From the NCBI GenBank assembly GCA_020161615.1, contig JAIUPD010000003.1:248001-312000 (forward strand): a stretch of 64,000 nt of DNA, written 5' to 3'. Source of the DNA: Pseudomonadota bacterium. GTDB taxonomy: Bacteria; Pseudomonadota; Alphaproteobacteria; Rhodobacterales; Rhodobacteraceae. This document shows positions 35,622 to 44,527 of this stretch, piece after piece. The translations under genes and the position numbers were made by a program. The first letter of the stretch is position 1. Every line of letters begins with the position of its first letter. The notes beneath the pieces are model-generated. The model made no database searches and was not told the origin of the DNA. It saw only the letters and a list, made by a program, of their open reading frames with translations.

Positions 35622-36338
35622 ATGATGCTCACCCTCGACAATGTGTCGAAATCCTTTGGCGCGCTGACGGTCACCGATGGCGTCAGCCTCAGCGTGCCCA
35701 AGGGGCAGGCCCTGGGGATCATCGGACCGAACGGCGCCGGGAAATCCACGCTCTTCAACCTGATCACCGGCAACCTCATGGTCAGCTCCGGCCGGATCGA
35801 GCTGATGGGCCGCGACGTCACGCGCCTGCCGGCGATGAAGCGGGTGCGCATGGGGGTCGGGCGCAGCTTCCAGATCCCGCAGCCGTTCGAGGGGCTGACC
35901 GTCTTTGAAAACCTGTTGACCGCCGCCCGGTTCGGCGGTGCCGCCGTCCATGACCGCGCGGTCCACGATTGCGCCGAGATCCTGCGCGAGACCGGCATGC
36001 TGCCCCGCGCCAACCAGCTGGCGGGCGAACTGAGCCTCTTGGACCGCAAGCGGCTGGAACTGGCCCGGGCGCTGGCCACCGGGCCGGACCTGCTGCTGCT
36101 GGACGAGATCGCGGGCGGCCTGACCGAGGGTGAATGCCGCGCGCTGATCGAGACGATCCGCGCCATCCACGCGGGCGGCACGACGATCATCTGGATCGAG
36201 CATGTGCTGCACGCGCTGACCTCGGTCGTCGAACGCCTCGCCGTCCTCGATTTCGGGCGGCTCATTGGCGTGGGCGAGCCCGAGGAAATCATGGCCTCGC
36301 GCGAGGTGCGCGAAATCTATCTGGGGATCGAGGTCTGA
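35622..36338 (+). CDS. ABC transporter ATP-binding protein, LivG type
   Basis: A 238-residue nucleotide-binding subunit. Walker A is GPNGAGKST, Walker B is LLLLDEIAGGL, and the H-loop lies in TTIIWIEHVLHAL. The signature segment reads ELSLLDRKRLELARAL in place of LSGGQ, a known variant in LivG-like subunits. It pairs with the LivF-type subunit to power import. The stop overlaps the next ATG by one base. Confidence 0.92.
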   Translation: MMLTLDNVSKSFGALTVTDGVSLSVPKGQALGIIGPNGAGKSTLFNLITGNLMVSSGRIELMGRDVTRLPAMKRVRMGVGRSFQIPQPFEGLTVFENLLTAARFGGAAVHDRAVHDCAEILRETGMLPRANQLAGELSLLDRKRLELARALATGPDLLLLDEIAGGLTEGECRALIETIRAIHAGGTTIIWIEHVLHALTSVVERLAVLDFGRLIGVGEPEEIMASREVREIYLGIEV

Positions 36339-37042
36339 TGCTGCTGGAAACCCGATCCCTCGACGCGGGCTATGGACGGTTCCGGGCGCTGTTCGGCGTC
36401 GACATCCGGGTCGATGCCGGCGAATGCGTCGCCATCATCGGCGCGAATGGTGCCGGGAAATCCACGCTCATGCGCTCCATCGCCGGGGTCCTGCCCAACG
36501 CGCCCGACATGATCCGGCACAGGGGCGAGCCCATCGGCGCGCTCAGCGCCGCCGCCATCCTGCAACGCGGCATCGCCATGGTGCCCGAGGGACGCAAGCT
36601 CTTCCCCTCGCTCTCGGTCGAGGAAAACCTGCTGATCGGCGGCCAGAAGCGGCGCGGCAACGGGCAATGGACGCTCGACAGCCTCTATGCCCTGTTCCCG
36701 ATCCTACGCGAAAAGCGCGCCATGCCGGGCACGGCGCTGTCGGGCGGGCAACAGCAGATGGTCGCCATCGGCCGGGCGCTGATGTCGAACCCCGAATTGC
36801 TGCTCTGCGACGAGATCAGCCTGGGCCTGGCCCCGGTCGTGATCCGCGACATCTACGCCGCCCTGCCCCGCATCCGCGAAACGGGCGCGGCGGTCATCGT
36901 GGTGGAACAGGACATCACCCAGGCGCTGCGCGTCGCCGACCGGGTCTATTGCCTGATGGAGGGGCGCGTCACCCTCAGCGGCACCCCGGCGGAGCTGACG
37001 CGCGAGGCGATCCACAGCGCCTATTTCGGAGGCCACGCATGA
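36338..37042 (+). CDS. ABC transporter ATP-binding protein, LivF type
   Basis: A 234-residue nucleotide-binding subunit with Walker A GANGAGKST, signature ALSGGQQQMVAIGRAL, Walker B LLLCDEISLGLAP and the D-loop region. It forms the heterodimeric ATPase with the LivG-type protein. It is coupled by overlaps on both sides (1 bp with the previous gene, 4 bp with the next). Confidence 0.92.
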   Translation: MLLETRSLDAGYGRFRALFGVDIRVDAGECVAIIGANGAGKSTLMRSIAGVLPNAPDMIRHRGEPIGALSAAAILQRGIAMVPEGRKLFPSLSVEENLLIGGQKRRGNGQWTLDSLYALFPILREKRAMPGTALSGGQQQMVAIGRALMSNPELLLCDEISLGLAPVVIRDIYAALPRIRETGAAVIVVEQDITQALRVADRVYCLMEGRVTLSGTPAELTREAIHSAYFGGHA

Positions 37043-37902
37043 TCTGGCTCGACACCATCGTGCAGGGCATCCTGCTGGGCGGGCTCTATGCCCTCTTTGC
37101 CACCGGGCTCAGCCTGGTCTTCGGCATCATGCGGCTGGTGAACCTCGCGCATGGCGACATGATCGTGCTGGCGGCCTACCTCATTCTGGTGCTGGTCACC
37201 GGGCTGGGGCTCTCGCCCTGGCTGGCGGTCCTGATCGCGGCGCCCCTGATGTTCGCCCTCGGCTGGCTGTTGCAACGGGTCGTGCTGAACCGGGTGCTCG
37301 GCCCCGATATCCTGCCGCCGCTGCTGGTCACCTTTGGGCTGTCGATCGCCATCCAGAACGCGCTCCTCGAGGGCTTCTCGGCCGACAGCCGCCGCATCCC
37401 GAACCCGGATCTGGAGGGCGCCTCGGTCGCGCTGGGGCCGGTCACCGTGGGGGTGATGCCGGTCCTCACCTTCGCCTCGGCGGTGCTGGTCATCGTCATC
37501 CTGAACCGGGTGATCTATGGCACGCCCTTGGGCCGGTCGTTCCGCGCCACCTCGGACGATCCGGTCACGGCGGGGCTGATGGGGATCGAGCCGATGAAGG
37601 TCTTCGCCGTCGCCACCGGCATCGCCATGATGGTCGTCACCGTCGCCGCGCTCTACCTCGGCACGCGGGCCAATTTCGACCCGGCCATCGGCCCCGCCCG
37701 GCTGATCTATGCCTTTCAGGCGGTAATCATCGGCGGGCTCGGCAGCCTCTGGGGGACGCTGGCGGGCGGCGTGATCATCGGCGTGGCGCAGACGCTGGGC
37801 GCTGCGGTCAATCCCGAATGGCAGATCCTCGCCGGGCATCTCGCCTTCCTCCTCGTGCTGCTGGTCCGGCCGCGCGGGCTCTTCCCCCGCGCCCGCGATT
37901 GA
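37039..37902 (+). CDS. Branched-chain amino acid-type ABC permease, LivH type
   Basis: A 287-residue inner-membrane permease with about eight transmembrane helices. LFATGLSLVFGIMRLVNLAHGDMIVLAAYL is the family signature near the N-terminus, and the cytoplasmic EAA-like loop is in GRSFRATSDDPVTAGLMGI. It overlaps the LivF-type gene by 4 bp. Confidence 0.92.
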   Translation: MIWLDTIVQGILLGGLYALFATGLSLVFGIMRLVNLAHGDMIVLAAYLILVLVTGLGLSPWLAVLIAAPLMFALGWLLQRVVLNRVLGPDILPPLLVTFGLSIAIQNALLEGFSADSRRIPNPDLEGASVALGPVTVGVMPVLTFASAVLVIVILNRVIYGTPLGRSFRATSDDPVTAGLMGIEPMKVFAVATGIAMMVVTVAALYLGTRANFDPAIGPARLIYAFQAVIIGGLGSLWGTLAGGVIIGVAQTLGAAVNPEWQILAGHLAFLLVLLVRPRGLFPRARD

Positions 37903-37916
37903 AACGGAGCTTGCCG

Positions 37917-38984
37917 ATGTCCTCCCCCTCCGCCCCCTGGCGCGCGACGACGCGGACTCGCACCGGAACCCTGGTGGCGCTTCTGGCGCTGGCACTGATC
38001 GTCGCCGGGCTGGTCCTGCCCGCTTTCGCCTCGCGCCGGTTGATCCAGGACCTGTTCTATATCCTGACCATGCTGACGCTGGCCCAGATCTGGAACCTGC
38101 TGGCGGGCTATGGCGGGCTTGTATCGGTCGGGCAGCAGGCCTTCGTCGGCATCGGCGCCTATGCCCTCTTCGGTGGCGTGATCCTGGGCGGCATGGACCC
38201 GCTTCTGGCGATCCTCTTGGGCGGGGCCGCGGGCCTCGTTCTGGCGATCCCCATGGCGTTTTTCGCCTTCCGCCTGCACGGCGCCTATTTCGCCATCGGC
38301 ACCTGGGTGATCGCCGAAACGACGCGGCTGCTCATTGCCCAATGGAAGGCGCTGGGCGGCGGCACCGGCACCTCGCTGCCCCGCGCGGCGACCAGCGACA
38401 TGATCGGCGTGGCGCAGGTGGCCGAGCTTTTCGGCGTCCGGGACGCGGCAGCGCGGGACATCCTGGCCTATTGGATCGCGCTGCTGCTGGCGGTGGCGCT
38501 GATCGCCGGGATCTACGCGCTTCTGCGCAGCCGTCTGGGCCTCGCCCTGATCGCCGTGCGCGACAATGCCGAGGCCGCGGCCTCGGTCGGCGTCGATGTG
38601 CGCTGGCTGAAATGGGCGGTGTTCCTGATCGCCTCGGTCGCGACCGGCCTGACCGGCGCGCTGATCTTCCTGCAGACCGCCCGCATCTCGCCCGATGCGG
38701 CCTTTGCCATCACCGACTGGACGGCCTATGTCATCTTCATCGTGGTGATCGGCGGGATTGGCACCATCGAGGGGCCGATCCTGGGGGTGCTGGTGTTCTT
38801 CGCCCTGCGCAGCACGCTGGCCGATTACGGGTCCTGGTATCTGCTGACGCTGGGGCTGACCGCAATCGTGGCGATGATCTTCGCGCCGAAGGGCCTCTGG
38901 GGGCTGCTGTCGGCGCGGACCGGGTGGCATCTGTTCCCGATCCGTCACCGGCTGATCGGCCCGGCCGACGGGGGCGAGCGCTGA
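37917..38984 (+). CDS. Branched-chain amino acid-type ABC permease, LivM type
   Basis: A 355-residue permease. LAGYGGLVSVGQQAFVGIGAYA is the LivM signature, and RLGLALIAVRDNAEAAASVGVDV is the coupling loop that contacts the ATPases. It is the last gene of the importer unit and converges on the maleylacetate reductase gene, 16 bp away. Confidence 0.92.
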   Translation: MSSPSAPWRATTRTRTGTLVALLALALIVAGLVLPAFASRRLIQDLFYILTMLTLAQIWNLLAGYGGLVSVGQQAFVGIGAYALFGGVILGGMDPLLAILLGGAAGLVLAIPMAFFAFRLHGAYFAIGTWVIAETTRLLIAQWKALGGGTGTSLPRAATSDMIGVAQVAELFGVRDAAARDILAYWIALLLAVALIAGIYALLRSRLGLALIAVRDNAEAAASVGVDVRWLKWAVFLIASVATGLTGALIFLQTARISPDAAFAITDWTAYVIFIVVIGGIGTIEGPILGVLVFFALRSTLADYGSWYLLTLGLTAIVAMIFAPKGLWGLLSARTGWHLFPIRHRLIGPADGGER

Positions 38985-39000
38985 GCGCCCACCCGCCTGG

Positions 39001-40065
39001 TCACGCGCCGGGGCGGCTCCCGTCCCAAGCCTGTTGCAACAGCGCGCGGATGTCGTCGCGGCTGAAGTCGCGCGGATTGGAATAGCGGTTCTCGACCGCG
39101 AGCGCGGCGGCGCGGTCGAGGTCGGCTTCCGCAATCCCCACCTCCTTCAGGCTGAGGGGCGAGCCCACCTCACGCGCGAAATCCCACAGCCCGCCTCCGG
39201 CCGAGCCACCACCGAAAGCCTCGGCGATGGGCGCCAGGGCGTCCGGCACCGCGGCCTCGTTGAAGGCGGTGGTATAGGGCAGCAGGATCGCATGTGTCTC
39301 GGCATGCGGCGTATCGAAGGACCCGCCGAAGACATGCGCCAGCTTGTGGTGCAAGGCCATCGAGACATAGCCCAGCGCCGTCGAGCAGCACCAGGCGGCA
39401 TAGAGCGCCCGCGCCCGGGCCGGTTGCGAGCGGGGATCGGCGATCAGCGCCGGGATGCCCGACTTGAAGGCCTGCATCGCGTCGCGGCACATGAGTTCGA
39501 TCACCGGCGAGCGGTCGGGGGCGTAGAAGGCCTCCATGGCGTGCGCGATGGCGTTCATCGCCGAGGTGACGGTCAGCCCGACCGGCAGGGTCAGCGTCAG
39601 GTCCACGTCATAGATCACGGTTTCCGGCCGGATCGCGGGATCGCGGCGGGTGGTCTTCCGGCCCGCCGCCGTCTCGCCCAGAATGTCGGTCATCTCGGAG
39701 CCCGCGTAGGTAGTCGGGATCACCACCTGATCGGCGCCGGTGCGCAGCGCGATGGCCTTGCCGAGCCCGGTGGTCGATCCGCCGCCCAGGCTGACCACCG
39801 CCCCAGCGCCGCTTTTCTGAAAGGCGGCAATGGCCTTTTCCGTCACCTCGACCGGCGTGTGCATGGCGGCACCGGCAAAGACCCCGGCCGTGCGCCCGCC
39901 CAAGGCCTCGGCCAGCCGCTGCGCATCGGCTTCCTGATGCGGGGTCGAGAGGACCAGCGCCTTGCCCTGACCCAGCCGGTCGAGTTCGGCCCCGGCCTGC
40001 GCCAGCGTGCCCGAGCCGAAGACAACGCGGGTCGTCATGCCGGGAAATACGAAGGAATCCATCAT
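39001..40065 (-). CDS. Maleylacetate reductase
   Basis: A 354-residue iron-type alcohol dehydrogenase fold. SLGGGSTTGLGKAIALRTG and PTTYAGSEMTDILGE are the NAD(P)-binding and maleylacetate reductase signatures, and AHAMEAFYAPD, HHKLAHVFGGSF and PHAETHAILLPY line the active site. It reduces maleylacetate to beta-ketoadipate (3-oxoadipate), the step shared by hydroxyquinol, chlorocatechol and hydroquinone pathways. This is the best anchor for the island's biochemistry. AAAGGA is 8 bp before the ATG at 40065. Confidence 0.9.
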   Translation of the reverse strand: MMDSFVFPGMTTRVVFGSGTLAQAGAELDRLGQGKALVLSTPHQEADAQRLAEALGGRTAGVFAGAAMHTPVEVTEKAIAAFQKSGAGAVVSLGGGSTTGLGKAIALRTGADQVVIPTTYAGSEMTDILGETAAGRKTTRRDPAIRPETVIYDVDLTLTLPVGLTVTSAMNAIAHAMEAFYAPDRSPVIELMCRDAMQAFKSGIPALIADPRSQPARARALYAAWCCSTALGYVSMALHHKLAHVFGGSFDTPHAETHAILLPYTTAFNEAAVPDALAPIAEAFGGGSAGGGLWDFAREVGSPLSLKEVGIAEADLDRAAALAVENRYSNPRDFSRDDIRALLQQAWDGSRPGA

Positions 40066-40202
40066 TCTCTGTCCTTTCGGCCCCAAGGGCCATGGGTTGC
40101 TGCCCGCCGGCCTTCCCCTCGGGGGTGCCAGACAGGCCAGCGCCCGCCCGCTGCCCCCAGGGGGGCGCGGACGGGCGGGATAGGGCGCGCGCGCGGCGCG
40201 GA

Positions 40203-41960
40203 TCAGCGCGCCAGAACCTGCCGCAGCACGCGGAAGAGGTCGCCCTCGGGATCCTCGGTCATCGCCGTCGCCCGCCAGGCGACATGCTGGTCGGGGCGCA
40301 CGAGCAGGCAGCCGCTGTCCCGGATCTCGCAGATCCGGGCCCAGTCGCCGCCATGGTCGACATAGGGCTGTCGCGGGCCGATGACATGGGAGACAAGCTC
40401 GATCCCCAGCGCCTCGGCCACTTTGGCCGCGGCTTCGGTCCAGGCCTCGCCGCCGAGCCCCGTCAGGATCGTGAACCGACCCTTGCCGCAGAGGTCCAGC
40501 GTCGAGGTCTCGGCGCCATTGTCGCGCCGATAGAGCCAGGCATGCGGCAGCCGCGCGCCGGGCCAGGTGGTCGGCTGGTAATAGAGGTCGGCATCCAGTT
40601 CCAGCGCGGGTTCCATCTGCCCGTCCGTCACCACCGCCGAGGAGCGGTAGCGCTGGTTCATCTCGACCCCATGGGCGTCGAATTCGTATTTCTTGAAGGC
40701 GATGGCCTTGCGGATCGCCTCGCGCTGGGCCTCGGCCGCGGGCGTGCCGTCGCAGCGCGCCTCCAGATTGGCCTGCATCTGCGCCGGGTCAACCCCTTCC
40801 GCCATGCCGAGCGCGGCGAAGATCGGCCCGGTCTCGGCGATCGACTGGTTGGCGCGGGTGACGATCTGCTTGGCGATCGGCGCGCGTTCGGCGTCGTAGC
40901 TGTCCAGAAGCCGCTCGCCCGCCTGCCCCTTCAGCACCATGGCGAGTTTCCAGGCCAGGTTGAACGCATCCTGGATCGAAGTGTTCGACCCCAGCCCGTT
41001 CGATGGCGGATGCCGGTGGATCGCGTCGCCCATGCAGAAGACCCGGCCGTTCGAGACCCGCGTCGCGTAGTAATTGTTCACGGTCCAGGTGCTGACCGAC
41101 AGAAGCTCGATATCCAGTCCGGGATCGCCGATCAGCTGCCGCGCCACGCCGGTGGCGAATTCGGGCGTCACCTCGGGCTCGGGACCGTTGATGTCATAGC
41201 CCCAGACGATCAGCCATTCGTTCCAGGGCCGCACCATCCGCACCAGCCCCATGCCGATCCCGCCGACATCCGCCCCGGGCTGCATCACCCAATAGAGGAC
41301 CGAGGGCCGATGCGCCACATAGCGCGAGAGGTCCGCCCGGAACAGGATGTTCATCGAGCCACCGACGCCCATCTTGCCCTCGAAGGGCAGGCCCGCGTGT
41401 TCGGCGACCAGCGATTTGCCGCCATCGGCGCCGATCAGGTATTTGGAGCGGACCGTCACCTCCTTGCCGGTCAGGCGGTCGCGCAAGACACTGGTCACGC
41501 CCTCGGCATCCTGTTCGTGGCGCAGGTATTCGGTCGACATCCTCGCCTGGGTGCCGCGCGAACAGGCGGTCTTGAAGAGCAAAGGCTCCATGAAGGTCTG
41601 CGGCAGGTCGTTCATCCGCGTGGGGGATGCCATCTGATGCGCGGCGCGGGACAGCGGATGGTTGCCCCAGGCCTTCATCCGGCCGATTTCCTCGCCCGCC
41701 AGACTTTCGCAGAAGATGTTCTCGCCCATCAATTCCTGATGCGTGGCGAAGAGATAGGCCTCATCCTCGACCTCACGGCCGAGGTCGCGCAGGACCTCCA
41801 TGGTGCGCTGGTTGGTGATATGGGCACGAGGCGTATTGGCCAGCCAGCGGTAGCGGTTCACGGCCATCGTCTCGATCCCATAGCTCGACAAGAGCGCGGC
41901 AGACGCCGCCCCCGCCGGGCCCGTCCCGATGATCAGCACATCCGTCGAAATATCGGCCAT
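40203..41960 (-). CDS. FAD-dependent phenol hydroxylase (TfdB / resorcinol hydroxylase type)
   Basis: A 585-residue class A flavin monooxygenase. LIIGTGPAGAASAALLSSYG is the FAD GxGxxG motif, YLIGADGGKSLV the DG motif, and RVFCMGDAIHRHPPSNGLGS the GD motif. A C-terminal thioredoxin-like domain follows. Length and motifs match 2,4-dichlorophenol 6-monooxygenase (TfdB) and related phenol or resorcinol hydroxylases. With the hydroxyquinol-type dioxygenase and maleylacetate reductase nearby, hydroxylation of a phenol toward hydroxyquinol is plausible. It is divergent from a LysR regulator. Confidence 0.88.
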   Translation of the reverse strand: MADISTDVLIIGTGPAGAASAALLSSYGIETMAVNRYRWLANTPRAHITNQRTMEVLRDLGREVEDEAYLFATHQELMGENIFCESLAGEEIGRMKAWGNHPLSRAAHQMASPTRMNDLPQTFMEPLLFKTACSRGTQARMSTEYLRHEQDAEGVTSVLRDRLTGKEVTVRSKYLIGADGGKSLVAEHAGLPFEGKMGVGGSMNILFRADLSRYVAHRPSVLYWVMQPGADVGGIGMGLVRMVRPWNEWLIVWGYDINGPEPEVTPEFATGVARQLIGDPGLDIELLSVSTWTVNNYYATRVSNGRVFCMGDAIHRHPPSNGLGSNTSIQDAFNLAWKLAMVLKGQAGERLLDSYDAERAPIAKQIVTRANQSIAETGPIFAALGMAEGVDPAQMQANLEARCDGTPAAEAQREAIRKAIAFKKYEFDAHGVEMNQRYRSSAVVTDGQMEPALELDADLYYQPTTWPGARLPHAWLYRRDNGAETSTLDLCGKGRFTILTGLGGEAWTEAAAKVAEALGIELVSHVIGPRQPYVDHGGDWARICEIRDSGCLLVRPDQHVAWRATAMTEDPEGDLFRVLRQVLAR

Positions 41961-42138
41961 GAGCCCCTGTCCTTTCTCGTCTCCCTCGGCGCGGAGGACC
42001 CGCCCTGCCCCCCGTGAAGGGGCATATCGGCGAAGGAAGCAGACCGCGCCGCCCGGCGCCCCCCGGGGGGCGGGTCCGATGCGCGGCCGGACTCCTCCCG
42101 TCCCGGCCGTCCGACCCTAGCCCGACGAGCAGACAATA

Positions 42139-42167
42139 TTGATCGCATCCTGCCCAGCTTATATAGC
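42139..42167 (+). promoter_or_regulatory. Promoter of LysR gene 1 with overlapping inverted repeat
   Basis: TTGATC (42139-42144), a 17-bp spacer and TATAGC (42162-42167) end 8 bp before the LysR ATG, with no ribosome-binding site, suggesting a leaderless transcript. AGCT-TATAT-AGCT (42156-42168) overlaps the -10 and would suit autoregulation by the encoded protein. Confidence 0.5.
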
Positions 42168-42175
42168 TTGTCAGC

Positions 42176-43123
42176 ATGAAACTCAGCGCCGAACACCTGG
42201 AAATCCTGGCCGTCATCGTCGAGAAGGGCGGTCTGACCGAAGGCTCCGAGGCCTTGGGCAAGTCGCAGCCCTCGGTCTCGCGCAGCATGGCCCTGCTCGA
42301 ACAGCGGGTCGGCATGCCGCTCTTCGAGCCGGGACGCCGCCCGCTCAGGCCCACGGAACTGGGCCTGAGCCTGGCCAAGGCGGGGGCGCGGATCCGCGCC
42401 GCGGGGATCGAGGCCGGGCAGATGGTCCGCCGCTTCCAGCAGGGACAGGCGGGGCGGCTTCGGGTCGGGGGCACGCCCGTGTTCATGGATGGCGTCGTCT
42501 CGGGCATCATCGCCGATTTCCAGTCGCGCAACGCCGATGTGCAGATCGAACAGGTTTACGGCTATCTCGACGCGCTGGCGACCAGCCTGCGCAATGGCAC
42601 GCTGGATCTGGCGATCCTGCCGATGCACCCGACCCAGGTCCCGCGCGAGATGACCTTTACGCCCCTGCTGGCGGGGCACAACGTCATCGCCTGCCGGGCC
42701 GGGCATCCGCTGACCCGCCGCAAGGGCCTGACCATGGCCGATATCGAGGATTTCAGCTGGATCGCGCCGCCCAGCGACAGCCCGCTCTACCGCGACCTGC
42801 AACGCGCCCTGCGTTCCATCGGTCGCGAGGATTTCCAGGTCAGTTTCTCGGGCGGCACGCTGTCCTCGATCCTGGCGGTACTCTCGGCCTCGGACGCGCT
42901 GACGGTCCTGCCCTATTCGGTGGCCTTTCTTGCGCGGCGGACGACGCCGCTGGAAATCCTGCCGGTGCGCATCGAACACCCCGACCGCCAGCTGGGCATC
43001 CTCACCGCGGCCGAGGGGCGCGAGGCGCGGACGCTGAAGGCTTTCGCGGCCTTTGTCGGGGACGAGCTGCACCGGCTGCAGAACCGGATGGATCACGAGC
43101 GGCAGGTCCGCCGCCGCGGCTGA
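42176..43123 (+). CDS. LysR-type transcriptional regulator 1
   Basis: A 315-residue LysR protein. The HTH (residues about 4-62) has LEILAVIVEKGGLTEGSEAL and SQPSVSRSMALLEQRVGMPL, and the effector domain begins GRLRVGGTPVFMDG. It is divergent from the TfdB-like hydroxylase with a 215-bp spacer and probably controls it. The protein at 45333-46283 is a clear paralogue, sharing the RRPL segment after the HTH and a G(R/V)VRVGG-PFFMD-like start of the effector domain. Confidence 0.9.
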   Translation: MKLSAEHLEILAVIVEKGGLTEGSEALGKSQPSVSRSMALLEQRVGMPLFEPGRRPLRPTELGLSLAKAGARIRAAGIEAGQMVRRFQQGQAGRLRVGGTPVFMDGVVSGIIADFQSRNADVQIEQVYGYLDALATSLRNGTLDLAILPMHPTQVPREMTFTPLLAGHNVIACRAGHPLTRRKGLTMADIEDFSWIAPPSDSPLYRDLQRALRSIGREDFQVSFSGGTLSSILAVLSASDALTVLPYSVAFLARRTTPLEILPVRIEHPDRQLGILTAAEGREARTLKAFAAFVGDELHRLQNRMDHERQVRRRG

Positions 43124-43126
43124 GGT

Positions 43127-43459
43127 CTATTTCGTCGCCAGATAGGTGCTGCCGTCGAGCGCGGTGAACCGCACCGCCGAATGCAGGCCGGTGAACCGCC
43201 GCACGGCGTCGCGCAGAAGGACCGCCACCTGCTCCATAAGATCGCGCGTGCGGCTGGGTGCGGGCAGATAGCTCATTTCCAGATTGACGGGCGGCTGGTC
43301 GGCCAGCCCCGCCACCTCGATGGCGGCAAGCTGGCAGGCGGCCTTCTGCACGCCCAGATGCTGCACCACGATCTCGCGCAGTTCGGCCATCAGCGCCGGC
43401 ATCTGGCCGCGCGCCTCGGGGTGGCGCGCCAGATCGACATAGAGCTTGATGTTCGGCAT
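43127..43459 (-). CDS. Tautomerase-superfamily protein
   Basis: A 110-residue protein beginning MPNIKLYVDLARHP, so removal of Met exposes an N-terminal proline, the catalytic base of the tautomerase (4-oxalocrotonate tautomerase/MIF) fold. The length fits CHMI-like isomerases rather than the 62-residue 4-OT. It is 7 bp downstream of the intradiol dioxygenase gene and may isomerise its enol product. The assignment rests on the N-terminus and context. Confidence 0.6.
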   Translation of the reverse strand: MPNIKLYVDLARHPEARGQMPALMAELREIVVQHLGVQKAACQLAAIEVAGLADQPPVNLEMSYLPAPSRTRDLMEQVAVLLRDAVRRFTGLHSAVRFTALDGSTYLATK

Positions 43460-43466
43460 CGCGGGG

Positions 43467-44303
43467 TCAGGCCGGGACCAGAACGAAATCGTACGCCGAC
43501 CGCCAGAGTGTCTCGGCGCCCTCGAGCCGCTCGTAGGGTGCCACCAGCGAGCTTTTCACGCCGAACACCGCGTCCGAGGTCAGATAGGAATCGTCGCCGA
43601 CGAAAGTATGCGTCACCAGCTTCTGAAAGCCCGGCGCGGTGACGAGGTAATGCATATGCGCCGGCCGATAGGGGTGGCGCCCGAGGTGGCCGAGCATCTG
43701 GCCGACGGGGCCGTCATCGGGGATTGGATAGGCCACCGGCTTGATGCCGCGGAAGGCATAGCGGCCGTCCTTCCCGGTGTAGAAGCGGCCGCGGTTGTTC
43801 CATTTCGGCTGGATGCCGGGCTGCTGCACGTCATAGAAACCCTCGGCATTGTCGGACCAGACATCGACGCAGGCGCCCTCGACCGGGTTGCCGTCCAGAT
43901 CGCGCACCACGCCCTCGAAAAGGCAGCTCTCGCCCTTGCCGTCGAGCGAAATGTTGTCGCCCATCTGCCGGATCGGCGCATCGGCGACGTGGAAGGGGCC
44001 GAAGACCGTGTTCTCGGTCGCGCCCGCGGGGCGGCGGTTGTTGATCGCATCGACCAGCATCGAGAACCCCAGAACGTCGGACAACAGGATGAATTCCTGC
44101 CGCTCGTCCGAGCACATCTGGCCGGTGCGGGTCAGGAAGCCGATGCCGTATTCCCATTCCTCCTGGGTCAGCGAGACATCGACGGCAAAGGCGTGCAGAT
44201 GGCGCACCAGGCTTTCCATGACCTGCCGCAGGCGGGCGTCGGTCTGGGGACCCATCCGGCTGTTGACGGTCTCGGCCGAACGGGCTTCATCGAAATAGCT
44301 CAT
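43467..44303 (-). CDS. Intradiol dioxygenase, probably hydroxyquinol 1,2-dioxygenase
   Basis: A 278-residue Fe(III) dioxygenase. The iron ligands are Tyr in EGFYDVQQP, Tyr in PVAYPIPDDGP, and two His in RPAHMHYLVTAPG. The GPFHVADAP segment (His where catechol dioxygenases have Tyr) is characteristic of hydroxyquinol 1,2-dioxygenases, which turn 1,2,4-trihydroxybenzene into maleylacetate, the substrate of the reductase at 39001-40065. ATG 44303 gives the family N-terminus. A 13-bp perfect inverted repeat lies 163 bp upstream. Confidence 0.88.
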   Translation of the reverse strand: MSYFDEARSAETVNSRMGPQTDARLRQVMESLVRHLHAFAVDVSLTQEEWEYGIGFLTRTGQMCSDERQEFILLSDVLGFSMLVDAINNRRPAGATENTVFGPFHVADAPIRQMGDNISLDGKGESCLFEGVVRDLDGNPVEGACVDVWSDNAEGFYDVQQPGIQPKWNNRGRFYTGKDGRYAFRGIKPVAYPIPDDGPVGQMLGHLGRHPYRPAHMHYLVTAPGFQKLVTHTFVGDDSYLTSDAVFGVKSSLVAPYERLEGAETLWRSAYDFVLVPA

Positions 44304-44465
44304 GGTCACAGGGCCCCTGCTCTGCGGCCCGGGGATCGCCGGGCCTGGACGGTTCCGACCCCGGCAGACCCGCAAGACAAGGCCCCTGCCCCGCCCCGCC
44401 ACGCCGCCGTGTCGTCCCGGCCCTTATCCGGGATCGCCCCCGTTCAGGTCAAATGCGCATCCCGT

Positions 44466-44496
44466 GGCGCAATATACCGTTGGGGTATATTGCGCC
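44466..44496. promoter_or_regulatory. Perfect 13-bp inverted repeat upstream of the hydroxyquinol dioxygenase
   Basis: GGCGCAATATACC (44466-44478) and GGTATATTGCGCC (44484-44496) are perfect arms around GTTGG. The site lies between the end of the GntR gene and the start of the dioxygenase operon. No T-run follows on either strand, so an operator is more likely than a terminator. Confidence 0.6.
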
Positions 44497-44527
44497 CGAG
44501 CGCAGCCCGAGAGGCATGAGAGCGGGG

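Noticed and set aside
44466-44496. Reading the perfect inverted repeat as a Rho-independent terminator of the GntR gene
   Set aside because: It lies beyond the GntR stop in the right direction, but no T-run follows on either strand and the arms are AT-rich, so an operator is preferred.
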